In this document: piece after piece, positions 1 through 9,142 of the stretch
Layout of the letters: each line of letters starts with the position of its first letter
Numbering within the stretch: the stretch's first letter is position 1
Assembly (NCBI GenBank): GCA_003158735.1
Contig: PMLB01000306.1
Location: forward strand, 1,422 to 48,255
From: Myxococcales bacterium
Lineage (GTDB): Bacteria > Myxococcota_A > Polyangia > Fen-1088
Reading direction: 5' to 3'
DNA: 46,834 nucleotides
Notes under the pieces: generated by a model
Database searches by the model: none
Seen by the model: the letters and a program-made list of their open reading frames with translations, nothing else
Told to the model about the DNA's origin: nothing
Program-made: the position numbers and the translations under genes

Positions 1-1
1 C

Positions 2-1234
2 GCGAAACGCAACCCCGCGGCAGATGGGCCACCCGCGATAGCTATGCCCTCTGGCACGACCGGCTTTGCGATCAACTGGAGCGCCAAAATAGCGCCAGTC
101 ACCTCGTTCCGCATCCAGATTCAAGGCGTCAAGGGCGCCACCGATCCGACCAATCGGTGGTGCGCGACGATTACAGATGCGTCGGGACCAAGCTTTGTGA
201 AGTACTCGGACTTCTACCCTTCGTGCTGGTACGTGGGCGTCGCTGGCCAGAATCCAGGCACGGCGTACGCTGGCCAGCCCATAGACTCTGTGGTCTTCCT
301 CGTGCCTGGCACGATCGCCGCGAAAGCGCCGTTCGATTTCACAATCGTTGGCTTCGCGCCAGGCACCAGCGCCGCAATGGCACCTGGTCCGGTTGGGGCA
401 TGCGGCACAACGACTGGCACGGTCGGCTCCACCACGCAATTGTCTGGCCAGGCGTCGATTGATGCGGCGACTCAGCGCGCAGCAGTGACTGGAACGGACT
501 GCAAGAAATACATCATCAACAACAACAACTGGGGAAATGAGGGCACCACCTATCAGTCCCTGAGCTACACGGGCAACACCTTCACCGACACGGTCACTAG
601 CGGCAGCGGTGGCGGCGCCAACGTGGTGTCGTTCCCGTCGATTTACATTGGCGCCAACGGCCAGATTGGCGGCGGTACGTTCAACACGTGGGCTGACAGC
701 GGTTTGCCTATGAAGATCAGCGACATGAAGAGCGCCAAATCCACATTCCAGTGGTCCGGTGGCAATAGTGGAAATTACAATGCAGCCTACGACATCTGGT
801 TCGCAAAGACCCAGCCCACGGCGGGCGGCTACAACGATGCCGTTTCAGGTTTCATCATGATCTGGAACTTCAAGCCAGGGAGCAGCCAACCCATTGGCGA
901 CGCCGGCAAGACTCGCCCAGCGACCATCGATGGCAAAGGGTATCACGTCTGGCGCGGCGGACGAAATGCCACGGCCACAGGCACCGATGGCACTGGGCGC
1001 CCGGTCATCTCGTACGTTGCCGACAGCACCAACAACAACTTCTCCTCCGATCTGAAGTTGTTCTTCGACGATGCGGTGAAGAACGCCGCGGATGACATGA
1101 GCAATGGCACGCCCGCCATCACCCAGGCCTTCGCGAACAGCTGGTACCTGACCGACGTGTTTGCTGGCTTCGAGATCTGGAACGGCAGTGACGCCAAGGG
1201 TCTCAAAGACACCTTCACCTGCGTAATCCAATAG
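2..1234 (+). CDS. GH12-like (endoglucanase/xyloglucanase fold) secreted protein, 5' truncated by window edge
   Basis: Frame is open to the window start. C-terminal half carries GH12-like motifs: NNNNWGNEG, FPSIYIG, YDIWF, GFIMIWNF..QPIG, YLTDVFAGFEIWNG. Confidence 0.75.
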   Translation, partial: AKRNPAADGPPAIAMPSGTTGFAINWSAKIAPVTSFRIQIQGVKGATDPTNRWCATITDASGPSFVKYSDFYPSCWYVGVAGQNPGTAYAGQPIDSVVFLVPGTIAAKAPFDFTIVGFAPGTSAAMAPGPVGACGTTTGTVGSTTQLSGQASIDAATQRAAVTGTDCKKYIINNNNWGNEGTTYQSLSYTGNTFTDTVTSGSGGGANVVSFPSIYIGANGQIGGGTFNTWADSGLPMKISDMKSAKSTFQWSGGNSGNYNAAYDIWFAKTQPTAGGYNDAVSGFIMIWNFKPGSSQPIGDAGKTRPATIDGKGYHVWRGGRNATATGTDGTGRPVISYVADSTNNNFSSDLKLFFDDAVKNAADDMSNGTPAITQAFANSWYLTDVFAGFEIWNGSDAKGLKDTFTCVIQ

Positions 1235-1257
1235 CGGGCCTCTACCGCTAGTTCGAA

Positions 1258-1290
1258 GGGCCGCGCGGAGAGATCCTCGCGGCCCTTTTT
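1258..1290 (+). terminator. Rho-independent terminator
   Basis: GGGCCGCG...CGCGGCCC stem followed by TTTTT, about 24 nt after the stop of the GH12-like gene. Confidence 0.75.
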
Positions 1291-1503
1291 GCGTCTGCTC
1301 AGCTGCGTTGGCTGGCCTGCGCGGCAACGTTTCTCCTGCGGTTCAACGTTCGCGCTGACTTCCACTTGTACGAAGCCAGCAGTGAGGCCAGGCTGGTCGG
1401 ACGGATCGCCACCGCAGCCGGTACGCCGGCTCCAGCGGCCGCGAGGTGGTCGCGGAGGGGCAATATTGATGCGATCACACCCCCGCTGCGGGCCTGCCTC
1501 GCG

Positions 1504-3831
1504 CTACTTCGCGAGCTTCATGAGCTGGCCCGAGCCGTTGATCCAGTAGAGGAAGCCGGAATCCTGGTAGAGGACACCCAAGTTGCCGTTCCCCGTGAAG
1601 TAGTTGCCCAGGGTCTGGCCGGTGGTCATGACCGTGGTCGTCGAGGAACACGAGGACGCGGTACAGCGGTTGAGGTTGGCCAAGGTATCGATCCAGTAGA
1701 TGCCGTTGGCATCCTCGGTGACGAACTTCGTGCCCGTCCCGCTCACGATGAGCTGCGGGGCTCCCGTGCCCAAGCCGCCCGGCGCCGGCACACGGTAGAG
1801 GTTGTTAGTGTCCAGGTAGATCAGCGAAACCGAGTTTGCATCGACGAGAAGCGGAGAGAACGTGAACCCACCGGTAATTTGGCTTGTAGCCGTCGCGGGG
1901 ATTGTGCCATTGGTTCTCCAAATCGTGTAGCTGCCACTGCCGTTCCCGCACGCCCAGTACTGGTAGTTGCCTACTGAGGCGAAGTTGGACAGGCCCCCGG
2001 CGCAATCGTAAGACCAGTAGAAGTTCTGGTACGCGCTATACGTGGCGTTGGTCGTGGTGTACCACGTCGTAATCTCCGTGCTGCTGTTAGAGCTGGTGAT
2101 CACGGCGACGTACGAAGGCGCCGGGTTCTTGAAACCGACGGGCATTCCATCGGGCACGTGGCTCGAGGAGTTGACCTGACAGGTCGAGCCGATGGTACAC
2201 AAGAAGTCCGCGACTTGGCTCTCGAAGAGGAGGAGGCTGCTGCCCATGACAGCGTAGCCGGAGCAGTCGATCGTTGTAAGCGAGCTGCCGCTTCCTCCCA
2301 CGGCCGAGAGCGCGATTCGCTTCGGGACACAGTCGTAGTATGTCGAGCAATCGTTGTAGTACACGTAGTTTGCGTCGACCCAGAACACGAAGGAATATCC
2401 ACCCAAGCTCGAGGTCATGGTGACGGGCTGGCACTTCCCGGCCGAGCAGGTGCTACCCGAAACGCAGCTCTTGCCGCAGATGCCGCAATTGGCCCCGTCC
2501 GTGTTGGTGTCGACGCATGCGGAGCCGCACGTCTGATACGGCGACTGGCAGGCGCAGGCATTGGCTGAGCATTTCTCGTTGGTGGGGCAGGATTGCGTCA
2601 ATGGCATGAAGCAAGTTCCAGTACTGCACGATCCTACCGGTTGATAGGTCGTTCCTGTGCAAGAAGCCGTTCCGCAGGAAGTATTCGACAGAGGATAGGC
2701 ACAAGCTGCGCTGTTTCCGTCGCATTTGCCGGCACACGTGGGGTCTTTGGCCACGCAAGCCGTGCGGCCCGCACGTGGTGTGGCGTTCGCCCCTAGCGTT
2801 GTGCAGGTGCCGACCGAGATGCCCACGTCGCAGGCTTCGCAAGTTCCCTTACAAGCCTTGTCGCAACAGTAGCCGTCCGCGCATGACAATCCGTTTACGC
2901 AGTCAGCGGAGGTCTTGCAGGCCTGTCCCTGCTTGCCCTTGCACGCACCTGTGGCGTCGCACGTACCAGCGCAGACGGTCGGGTCGTCTTGGTTCTTCAC
3001 TGCAATGCACGTGTTGACGGAGCAGGTTTGGCACGTACCTGAACAGTCGCTCCTCCTGGTACAGCCCACGCATTGATTGCTTGACGTGTCACAGGTCGCG
3101 GCTGTGCCTTTGCAGTACGAGTTTGCCGTGCAGGCAACGCAAAGGCCGCTGGTCGAGCAGGCGGGTCCGGTCCTTCCGACGCAATCGTTGTCGCTGGCGC
3201 ACTTCGCGCATTGATTACCCAGACAAAGTGGCTTCTGTGTTGGGCAGTCCTGGTCCGTGCTACAGGTTCCGGGAGCGTCCGGGGAGAACACGTCAGCAGG
3301 CACATCAAGGGGGAGCGCATCCGATCCCGTCGTGGTTCCTCCTGTTGCCATCGGAGCGTCGGTGCCGCCGGCTCCCCCGCCCCCAGTCACAAGGGCGTCG
3401 ACGCCGTTCGCTCCGCCAGCGGCGATGGCGCTGCTGCCGCCGCTCCCGCCCGCACCAGCGCCCCCTGTAGCGCTCGGAGCATCGACACTATTCGCGCCGT
3501 CCGTGCCGCCCATGCCCGCATCCGAGCCCGTGCCATCAGGAGGGCCCAGACCATCGACCCGTGGGCTCGAATCAACTCCGCTACGCACGTCCGGCCCATC
3601 AGCTGCATCCGCCGGGGGCACAAGCCTGTCGGCCCCGCCACTATCAACAACTAGTGCCCCTTGCTTACATATTCCCGAAGCCGCCCCATCGCCGAACACG
3701 CACGAATATCCAGTCGGGCAATGGTTCTGCGTCGTACATTTGAGATTGCCTTTGTCGAGGCTGTTGAAGCAGCCCGCGAGAAGCGCGGGTACGCAAAGGA
3801 CAGATGCAACTAGATGGGAGCGGCGGAACAT
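1504..3831 (-). CDS. Cys-rich lipoprotein with C-terminal beta-propeller-like region
   Basis: Start taken at MFRRSHLVASVLCVPALLAGC (lipobox LLAGC); many CxxC-type Cys repeats, then repeated hydrophobic/aromatic blades (YVYYND, GIYWIDT, FLYWINGSG). The ORF-track start is further upstream, but 3831 abuts the preceding gene. Confidence 0.75.
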   Translation of the reverse strand: MFRRSHLVASVLCVPALLAGCFNSLDKGNLKCTTQNHCPTGYSCVFGDGAASGICKQGALVVDSGGADRLVPPADAADGPDVRSGVDSSPRVDGLGPPDGTGSDAGMGGTDGANSVDAPSATGGAGAGGSGGSSAIAAGGANGVDALVTGGGGAGGTDAPMATGGTTTGSDALPLDVPADVFSPDAPGTCSTDQDCPTQKPLCLGNQCAKCASDNDCVGRTGPACSTSGLCVACTANSYCKGTAATCDTSSNQCVGCTRRSDCSGTCQTCSVNTCIAVKNQDDPTVCAGTCDATGACKGKQGQACKTSADCVNGLSCADGYCCDKACKGTCEACDVGISVGTCTTLGANATPRAGRTACVAKDPTCAGKCDGNSAACAYPLSNTSCGTASCTGTTYQPVGSCSTGTCFMPLTQSCPTNEKCSANACACQSPYQTCGSACVDTNTDGANCGICGKSCVSGSTCSAGKCQPVTMTSSLGGYSFVFWVDANYVYYNDCSTYYDCVPKRIALSAVGGSGSSLTTIDCSGYAVMGSSLLLFESQVADFLCTIGSTCQVNSSSHVPDGMPVGFKNPAPSYVAVITSSNSSTEITTWYTTTNATYSAYQNFYWSYDCAGGLSNFASVGNYQYWACGNGSGSYTIWRTNGTIPATATSQITGGFTFSPLLVDANSVSLIYLDTNNLYRVPAPGGLGTGAPQLIVSGTGTKFVTEDANGIYWIDTLANLNRCTASSCSSTTTVMTTGQTLGNYFTGNGNLGVLYQDSGFLYWINGSGQLMKLAK

Positions 3832-3833
3832 AG

Positions 3834-4607
3834 CTAGAACGCTCCCGTCAGCGCAATGCCGGTCTGCTTCGGACCAAGCGCGGGGAGTAGGCTGACGGAT
3901 GTCGGGGCGGGAGCATCCGAGCGTAAACCGAGGATGTAGAGCACTGCGCCGCCCGCAACACACACAGCGCCGACGCCATAGCCGACCCAGCTGAGCGTTT
4001 GGTAGGTCGAATGGTCAGATTCCTTGCCGCTTGTGTAGCTGTCGATTTTCTGCATGTCGCTGACCAGGCTGTTAGCCTTTGTGTTGAACAGGACACCAGC
4101 AACGACTGCTGCTCCACCAACCGTGGCAGTGATGATCCCCACTGTGCGCAGGCCCGAGCCGGATTTGCCGACGGGTTGAGGATTGGTTTGTTGCACGACC
4201 GCGGGCGCGGTCGACACGATTGGGGTGGGCGGCGTCGGCGGTGGAGCCGCCTGCGGTGCGGATGGCGGCATGGCTGCCGCGTCCTGGCTCTTCTGCTTGG
4301 CCAACAGCCGCTCACAATCGGCGATGTGGCTTTCCGCATCGGCCTTCGCGGCCTTGGTGATCTTCCCGTCCACGCGCAAGTATTCCTCGAATCGGCCGAT
4401 CGCATCTTCGTAGCGACGATTCTGCTCAAAGCAGCGGCCCTGGTTGTAGATGAAGTTCAGGTCTTGCGTGTCCACGAAAAGCTCTGAGAGCAAGGCCACA
4501 CCCCGGGCCGGATCACCCGCGAGGCGTGCCGTCCTGGCTTCCCGTTCCTTGCGTGCCGTATTCCCTGCGCGCGCCAGCGGTGCAGCCAAGAGAATCGGGA
4601 CCCGCAC
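3834..4607 (-). CDS. TPR-like periplasmic/membrane protein
   Basis: ARLAGDPARGVALLSELFVDTQDLNFIYNQGRCFEQNRRYEDAIGRFEEYLR is TPR-like; a Pro/Ala linker and TM segments follow. It ends 2 nt before the next gene start. Confidence 0.7.
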   Translation of the reverse strand: MRVPILLAAPLARAGNTARKEREARTARLAGDPARGVALLSELFVDTQDLNFIYNQGRCFEQNRRYEDAIGRFEEYLRVDGKITKAAKADAESHIADCERLLAKQKSQDAAAMPPSAPQAAPPPTPPTPIVSTAPAVVQQTNPQPVGKSGSGLRTVGIITATVGGAAVVAGVLFNTKANSLVSDMQKIDSYTSGKESDHSTYQTLSWVGYGVGAVCVAGGAVLYILGLRSDAPAPTSVSLLPALGPKQTGIALTGAF

Positions 4608-4694
4608 GCCGGGTGGTGTGGCAGGGGTCCCGAGAGATCATCTGAGGCCCTTTTGCTATCTGCCTTGTGGGGCGGCTTGATATAGATTGCAGCG

Positions 4695-5237
4695 ATGGCA
4701 TCCCTGCGTCAGCCCATTCCGCTCAAGCGACGACCGTTTGACATGGTTCTGCTGGGCTTCTTTGGCATCAACCTGCTCCTAGTCACCTACGTGATCAGCC
4801 TGGAGCAGATTGTGATCGCCACGCCTTTTGCCTATGCCCCGCCGGCCTGGCCGCCGCAGTTTTTGCTGACCATCATCCACTGGTGGGAGAAGACGTTCGA
4901 TCCCTTGTTGTGGGCGCGGCCGGCCTGGTACCGCGCGACCATCTGGTTGGACGTGTTGGTGTTCGGCCCCTACTACGTCACGGCCCTGTACGCCTTTGGC
5001 CGCGGTCGCGACTGGATCCGCATCCCCAGCGTGATCTGGGCGTCCATCATGTTCACCAATGTGTTCATCATCCTGTTCGACGAGCTGGGCGGCGTCCACG
5101 CCAGCCCGCACCCGGTGGTGGTGGTGATGGCCAACGCCGCGTGGTTGCTGGCACCCTTCATCGTGGGCTGGCGTGTGCTGCGCAGGCAACACCCGTTCAC
5201 TGAAGAGGTTCTCCCGCAGCCAGGCGCCGGCGCATGA
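4695..5237 (+). CDS. EXPERA-domain (EBP/TMEM97-like) integral membrane protein
   Basis: Four hydrophobic segments and the pattern WWEKTFDPLL..ARPAWYRATIWLDVLVFGPYYVTALYAFGRGRDWIRIPSVIWA typical of EXPERA proteins; ATGA overlap with the next gene. Confidence 0.65.
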   Translation: MASLRQPIPLKRRPFDMVLLGFFGINLLLVTYVISLEQIVIATPFAYAPPAWPPQFLLTIIHWWEKTFDPLLWARPAWYRATIWLDVLVFGPYYVTALYAFGRGRDWIRIPSVIWASIMFTNVFIILFDELGGVHASPHPVVVVMANAAWLLAPFIVGWRVLRRQHPFTEEVLPQPGAGA

Positions 5238-6046
5238 ATGACTGGCAGGCGCGCTACGGGCCTTGGGCTTTGGTCGCGGGGGCGTCAGTGGGATTGGGTG
5301 AAGCCTTTGCGCGTTGCCTGGCCGAACGCGGCCTCAACTTGCTTCTGATCGCGCGCCGGCCAGAAGTGTTGGAACAGCTCGCCGCTGATCTGCGCGCCCG
5401 GCATGGCGTCGAGGTGCGAACCCTGGTTGCGGATCTGGGCCAGCCCGATCTGCGGGCAGTGGTGGAACGCGCCGCGGCCGGACTGACGGTGGGACTGCTG
5501 GTGTACAACGCCGCCTATTCGGTGATTGGGCCGTTCGTCGACCATTCGCTCGACGAGCAACTGCACGTCCTGGACGTCAACTGCCGTGGCCCGCTGGTGC
5601 TGTCGCACCTTTTGGGCAAGGCCATGGCGGAACGCGGTCGCGGCGGGATCGTGCTCATGACCTCGATGGCCGGATCGCAGGGCGGGCCTTGGCTGGCCTC
5701 GTATGCGGCGTCCAAGGCCTTCAACCTGGTGCTGGCCGAGGGGCTGTGGGACGAGCTGGGTGAGCGAGGCGTGCATGTCGTCGCCTGCCGAGCGGGTGCC
5801 ACGCACACGCCAGGTTACGCGGCCTCGCGGCCCCGGCCCAGCCGGGTTCCCTTGCTGGAGCCCGACCATGTCGCGCGCACGGCGCTCGATGCCCTTGGTC
5901 GCAATCCTTCAGTGGTCCCCGGCGTGTTCTATCGATTTTCGGCCTTTGTCATGAACCGCCTGCTGCCCCGTCGGATGGCCGTGCGAATCATGGGCCGGGC
6001 CACCCGGCAGCTGTATGCTGGCCGCGATGGCAACCCCAAGTCCTGA
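5234..6046 (+). CDS. Short-chain dehydrogenase/reductase (SDR)
   Basis: N-terminal ALVAGASVGLGEAFA (TGxxxGxG variant), NAAYS, SYAASKAF (YxxxK), CRAGATHTPG. Confidence 0.85.
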   Translation: MNDWQARYGPWALVAGASVGLGEAFARCLAERGLNLLLIARRPEVLEQLAADLRARHGVEVRTLVADLGQPDLRAVVERAAAGLTVGLLVYNAAYSVIGPFVDHSLDEQLHVLDVNCRGPLVLSHLLGKAMAERGRGGIVLMTSMAGSQGGPWLASYAASKAFNLVLAEGLWDELGERGVHVVACRAGATHTPGYAASRPRPSRVPLLEPDHVARTALDALGRNPSVVPGVFYRFSAFVMNRLLPRRMAVRIMGRATRQLYAGRDGNPKS

Positions 6047-6902
6047 CCAGCGCCGGCGCGACCTGGCGCGTGTGGCGCTGGCCTACGCGGCGGCTTTGGT
6101 GGCGGCGCTGGCCGTGGGATGGGCTCTGCGCGATCGACATCCCATCCTGGTGGCTGCCGCAGCCGACTTGGGCGCCACCCTGGTCGTGTTCGGCTTCAGC
6201 GTGAGGTACAACAACTCCAGTCTCTACGATCCTTACTGGAGCGTGGCTCCACTGCCCATCGCACTCTACTGGGCGGCTGCGGGCACGCCCGGACTGCTGC
6301 AGCTCTTGCTCCTGGCGCTCGTCGCCCTGTGGGGCGTGCGCCTCACCGCAAATTGGGTGGCACGTTGGCGTGGCATGGCTGACGAGGACTTTCGCTACGT
6401 GGAAATCCGTGGCCGCACCGGCCGCCTATACTGGCCCGCCAGCTTCGGGTCGATTCACATTCTGCCGACGGTGTGGGTTTTCCTCGGCCTGCTGCCTTTG
6501 TATCCTGCTCTGGCGCGGCCGAGCCCCTTCACGGCGTGGCAACCGGTGGGACTGATTGTCACCACGGTGGCCGTCGCGATCGAAGCCACGGCCGATCGGC
6601 AGTTGCGCGCATTCCTGCGCACCCGGCGCGATGCCGAGGCGATTCTCGACAAGGGTCTGTGGGCGCTCTGCCGTCACCCCAACTATCTCGGCGAGATCCT
6701 GTTCTGGTGGGGTCTCTACCTGTGCGGCCTGGCGGCTGCGCCGACATGGGCTTGGTCGGGCGTGGGCCCGCTTTCCATCACCCTGCTCTTCGTATTCATC
6801 AGCGTGCCCTGGATGGACCGACGCTTGTTGCTTCGACATCCGGCTTGGGCGCAGACCATGAAGTCCCGACTCGCCTTGCTGCCTTGGCCGCGCCCAAAGT
6901 AG
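6015..6902 (+). CDS. DUF1295 / steroid 5-alpha-reductase-like membrane protein (start possibly 6027)
   Basis: YDPYWSVAPLPIALYW, ADEDFRYVEIR, GLWALCRHPNYLGEILFWWGLYL; polytopic. Confidence 0.8.
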   Translation: MLAAMATPSPDQRRRDLARVALAYAAALVAALAVGWALRDRHPILVAAAADLGATLVVFGFSVRYNNSSLYDPYWSVAPLPIALYWAAAGTPGLLQLLLLALVALWGVRLTANWVARWRGMADEDFRYVEIRGRTGRLYWPASFGSIHILPTVWVFLGLLPLYPALARPSPFTAWQPVGLIVTTVAVAIEATADRQLRAFLRTRRDAEAILDKGLWALCRHPNYLGEILFWWGLYLCGLAAAPTWAWSGVGPLSITLLFVFISVPWMDRRLLLRHPAWAQTMKSRLALLPWPRPK

Positions 6903-6945
6903 CGACGTCACGGGTAGCGACGACGATGTATCTTTCGCCGTTCCG

Positions 6946-8271
6946 ATGAACGACGCGTCTGCACCCTCATACCGACACCTGACCGCCTTCTTCATCCCGC
7001 TGGCCCTCCAGTCGGCATCGCAAAGCTTGACCTACCCGCTGGTCGCCATGGTGGCTTCGCACGGCCCGGGCGGCACACTGAATCTGGCGGGCGTGGCTCA
7101 ATCGAACATCGTGATGTTTCTCGTGGGAGCGGTCGGTTGGGGCCTGGTCACCACGGGCATGGTCTATGGCAAGTCCCGCCCGGGATTCTCGCGCTTCTTC
7201 GCCGTCAACAACCTCATGGCGGTCATCGCGGCCCTCGTGCAGGCCGTGATCTGCATTCCCGCTGTCAGCCATGGCGTGTTCGGCGCCCTGCTCGGCTTGC
7301 CGCCGTCCATCGAAGGCCCTGCCCGGCAGGCCTTCCCGCTGACCATCTTGCTGAATTTCCTATTCTTCGCCCGCAATCCCTACGAGGTCTTGCTGCTAAA
7401 CCACGGCGCTTCCGGGCGCGTCAGCGCGGCCACCTTCGCCCGCATCGGGCTCACCCTCGCTCTCGCGCCGCTTTTCGTCCGGGCCGGCCTGGTCGGTCCG
7501 CGCTGGGCCGTCGTCTGCCAAGCCATTCCCGTGGGCGTCGAAGTGGCCGTCGCCTGGTACTTCAGCCGGCCGTTCGCGTCGGTGTTTACCCAAGCCGACG
7601 ACAAAGTACCCAGGCGCCGCGCGATCATGTGGTTCAACCTGCCCCTCTCGCTAGGCGGGTTTCTCATGACCCTGTCCGGGATGCTGTTGGGCGCCGTCAT
7701 CGCAAGGTCAAACCAGCCCGAGCGCATGCTGCCCGCCTACTATCTGGCCGTGGGCCTTGCCAACCCCATGGCCTACGCAGCCACACGCCTGCAGAACGTC
7801 GTGCTTCGCTTCCCTCCCCGCTCACGCGAGGACAGGCTCACACGTCGATTCGCTCTGCGCGCGGGCGCGATCGTGTCGTTCGTCCCGCTGGTCTTTTTGC
7901 TGCCCGCGCTTTCCCACTGGTACTACGTTTCGTTGCAGCGCCTGGCCCCCGCCGACCTTTCCCTGGTCGCCGTGTCCGCGCTGCTGCTGGTCGGATATCC
8001 GTTCACCTCGGGCTTGCGCGCGCACTGGGAAGGATTGGCGGCGCTGGCGCGTCGGACATCGACCATCCTGGCCGGCAACATTGCCTTCGTCGCAGCGCTG
8101 GCCATCACGGCACCAACTTGTCTGGCGCTGAAAGTGTCCGGCAACATGATTGGCCCCATTGCCCTGGTCATCAGCAACCTGGCCGGCCTGGGCGCTCTCG
8201 TGCTCTTGCAGTCTTTACCCGAAAGCCCAGGTCCCGTACAAGTGATCGACGTGCAAGGCGAGCGTGGCTGA
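6946..8271 (+). CDS. Polytopic membrane protein, MATE/ANKH-like
   Basis: About 12 hydrophobic segments; local resemblance to ANKH, e.g. [21 protein letters not shown] versus [21 protein letters not shown] (recalled). Confidence 0.6.
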   Translation: [441 protein letters not shown]

Positions 8272-8298
8272 CAGCCGGGGGCAGCCTCGAGGCTACGG

Positions 8299-8985
8299 CT
8301 ACGGCTTGTCAGCCTTCTTCTGCGCCTTCACTGGCCAGGGCTTGCCAGCCAGCGACTGGCAGGTGGTGCCCGCCGGAACCGGGCGATACGCGAAAGTTCC
8401 CTTCTGGGACTCGGTGCTGTCACCGGCCATGGCCCGTAGACACAAACCGCTTGCGCCGAGAATCTGCTGCTTCTGCGCAACGTTGAGCTCGCCTGAAAGA
8501 CCGCGCTCGTCGAGCTGCGCCCGCTCGACTGTGTAGTGCGACTGGCTTGCGACGTAGACGTCGCCCGAGCAGAAGGTCCCGCTGACCGTGAAGGTCACCC
8601 CAGGCTTTCCGTCGCCATCTATGTCCTCCTGTGCCCAGTCCACGTCCCAGGGCGCGATCCTCACCCCGCCATCGGCCGCCACGTCGATAGTCACCGTCGA
8701 CGCGGGCATGCGCGCCACGCCAGTGGGCGAAGGAGCGACGGTCACTCCCTTGATCGGCTTGGGCTCTAGCCGACAGAAGTGCTGGCGCAATTCGATATGG
8801 TTGCCTTTGCGCTGCACTTTGGCGATGAGGTAGTTTTCAGTCTCGACGGGCACGTCGCCGTGGAGAGGCACATGGCGCTTTCCGCGCAGAATCTGGTGGC
8901 CGGCCCAAACCTCAACCGGCGATGCCTCGACGGGCGGCGTTTCGCCGAGCACCAGCAGGGCAAGCAGGGGAGCGAGGATGAACAT
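8299..8985 (-). CDS. Secreted hypothetical protein
   Basis: N-terminal signal MFILAPLLALLVLGETPPVEASP; complete ORF. Confidence 0.6.
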   Translation of the reverse strand: MFILAPLLALLVLGETPPVEASPVEVWAGHQILRGKRHVPLHGDVPVETENYLIAKVQRKGNHIELRQHFCRLEPKPIKGVTVAPSPTGVARMPASTVTIDVAADGGVRIAPWDVDWAQEDIDGDGKPGVTFTVSGTFCSGDVYVASQSHYTVERAQLDERGLSGELNVAQKQQILGASGLCLRAMAGDSTESQKGTFAYRPVPAGTTCQSLAGKPWPVKAQKKADKP

Positions 8986-9142
8986 GAGAGAGTGGGGATT
9001 TCACCACAGCGCACGCCGGCGGCACAGAGAAGAATGTCCAGCTTGGAACTTTTCACGACGGGGCCGAGGGCCGGAGGCCGAAGCCCGGGGGCCGGAACCG
9101 GGTTCGGCCCCGGAGCCGGTTGCGGTTCCGGTGTCCGGCCTA

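Noticed and set aside
7137-8486. 449-aa plus-strand ORF
   Set aside because: Out-of-frame shadow of the ANKH-like membrane protein gene.
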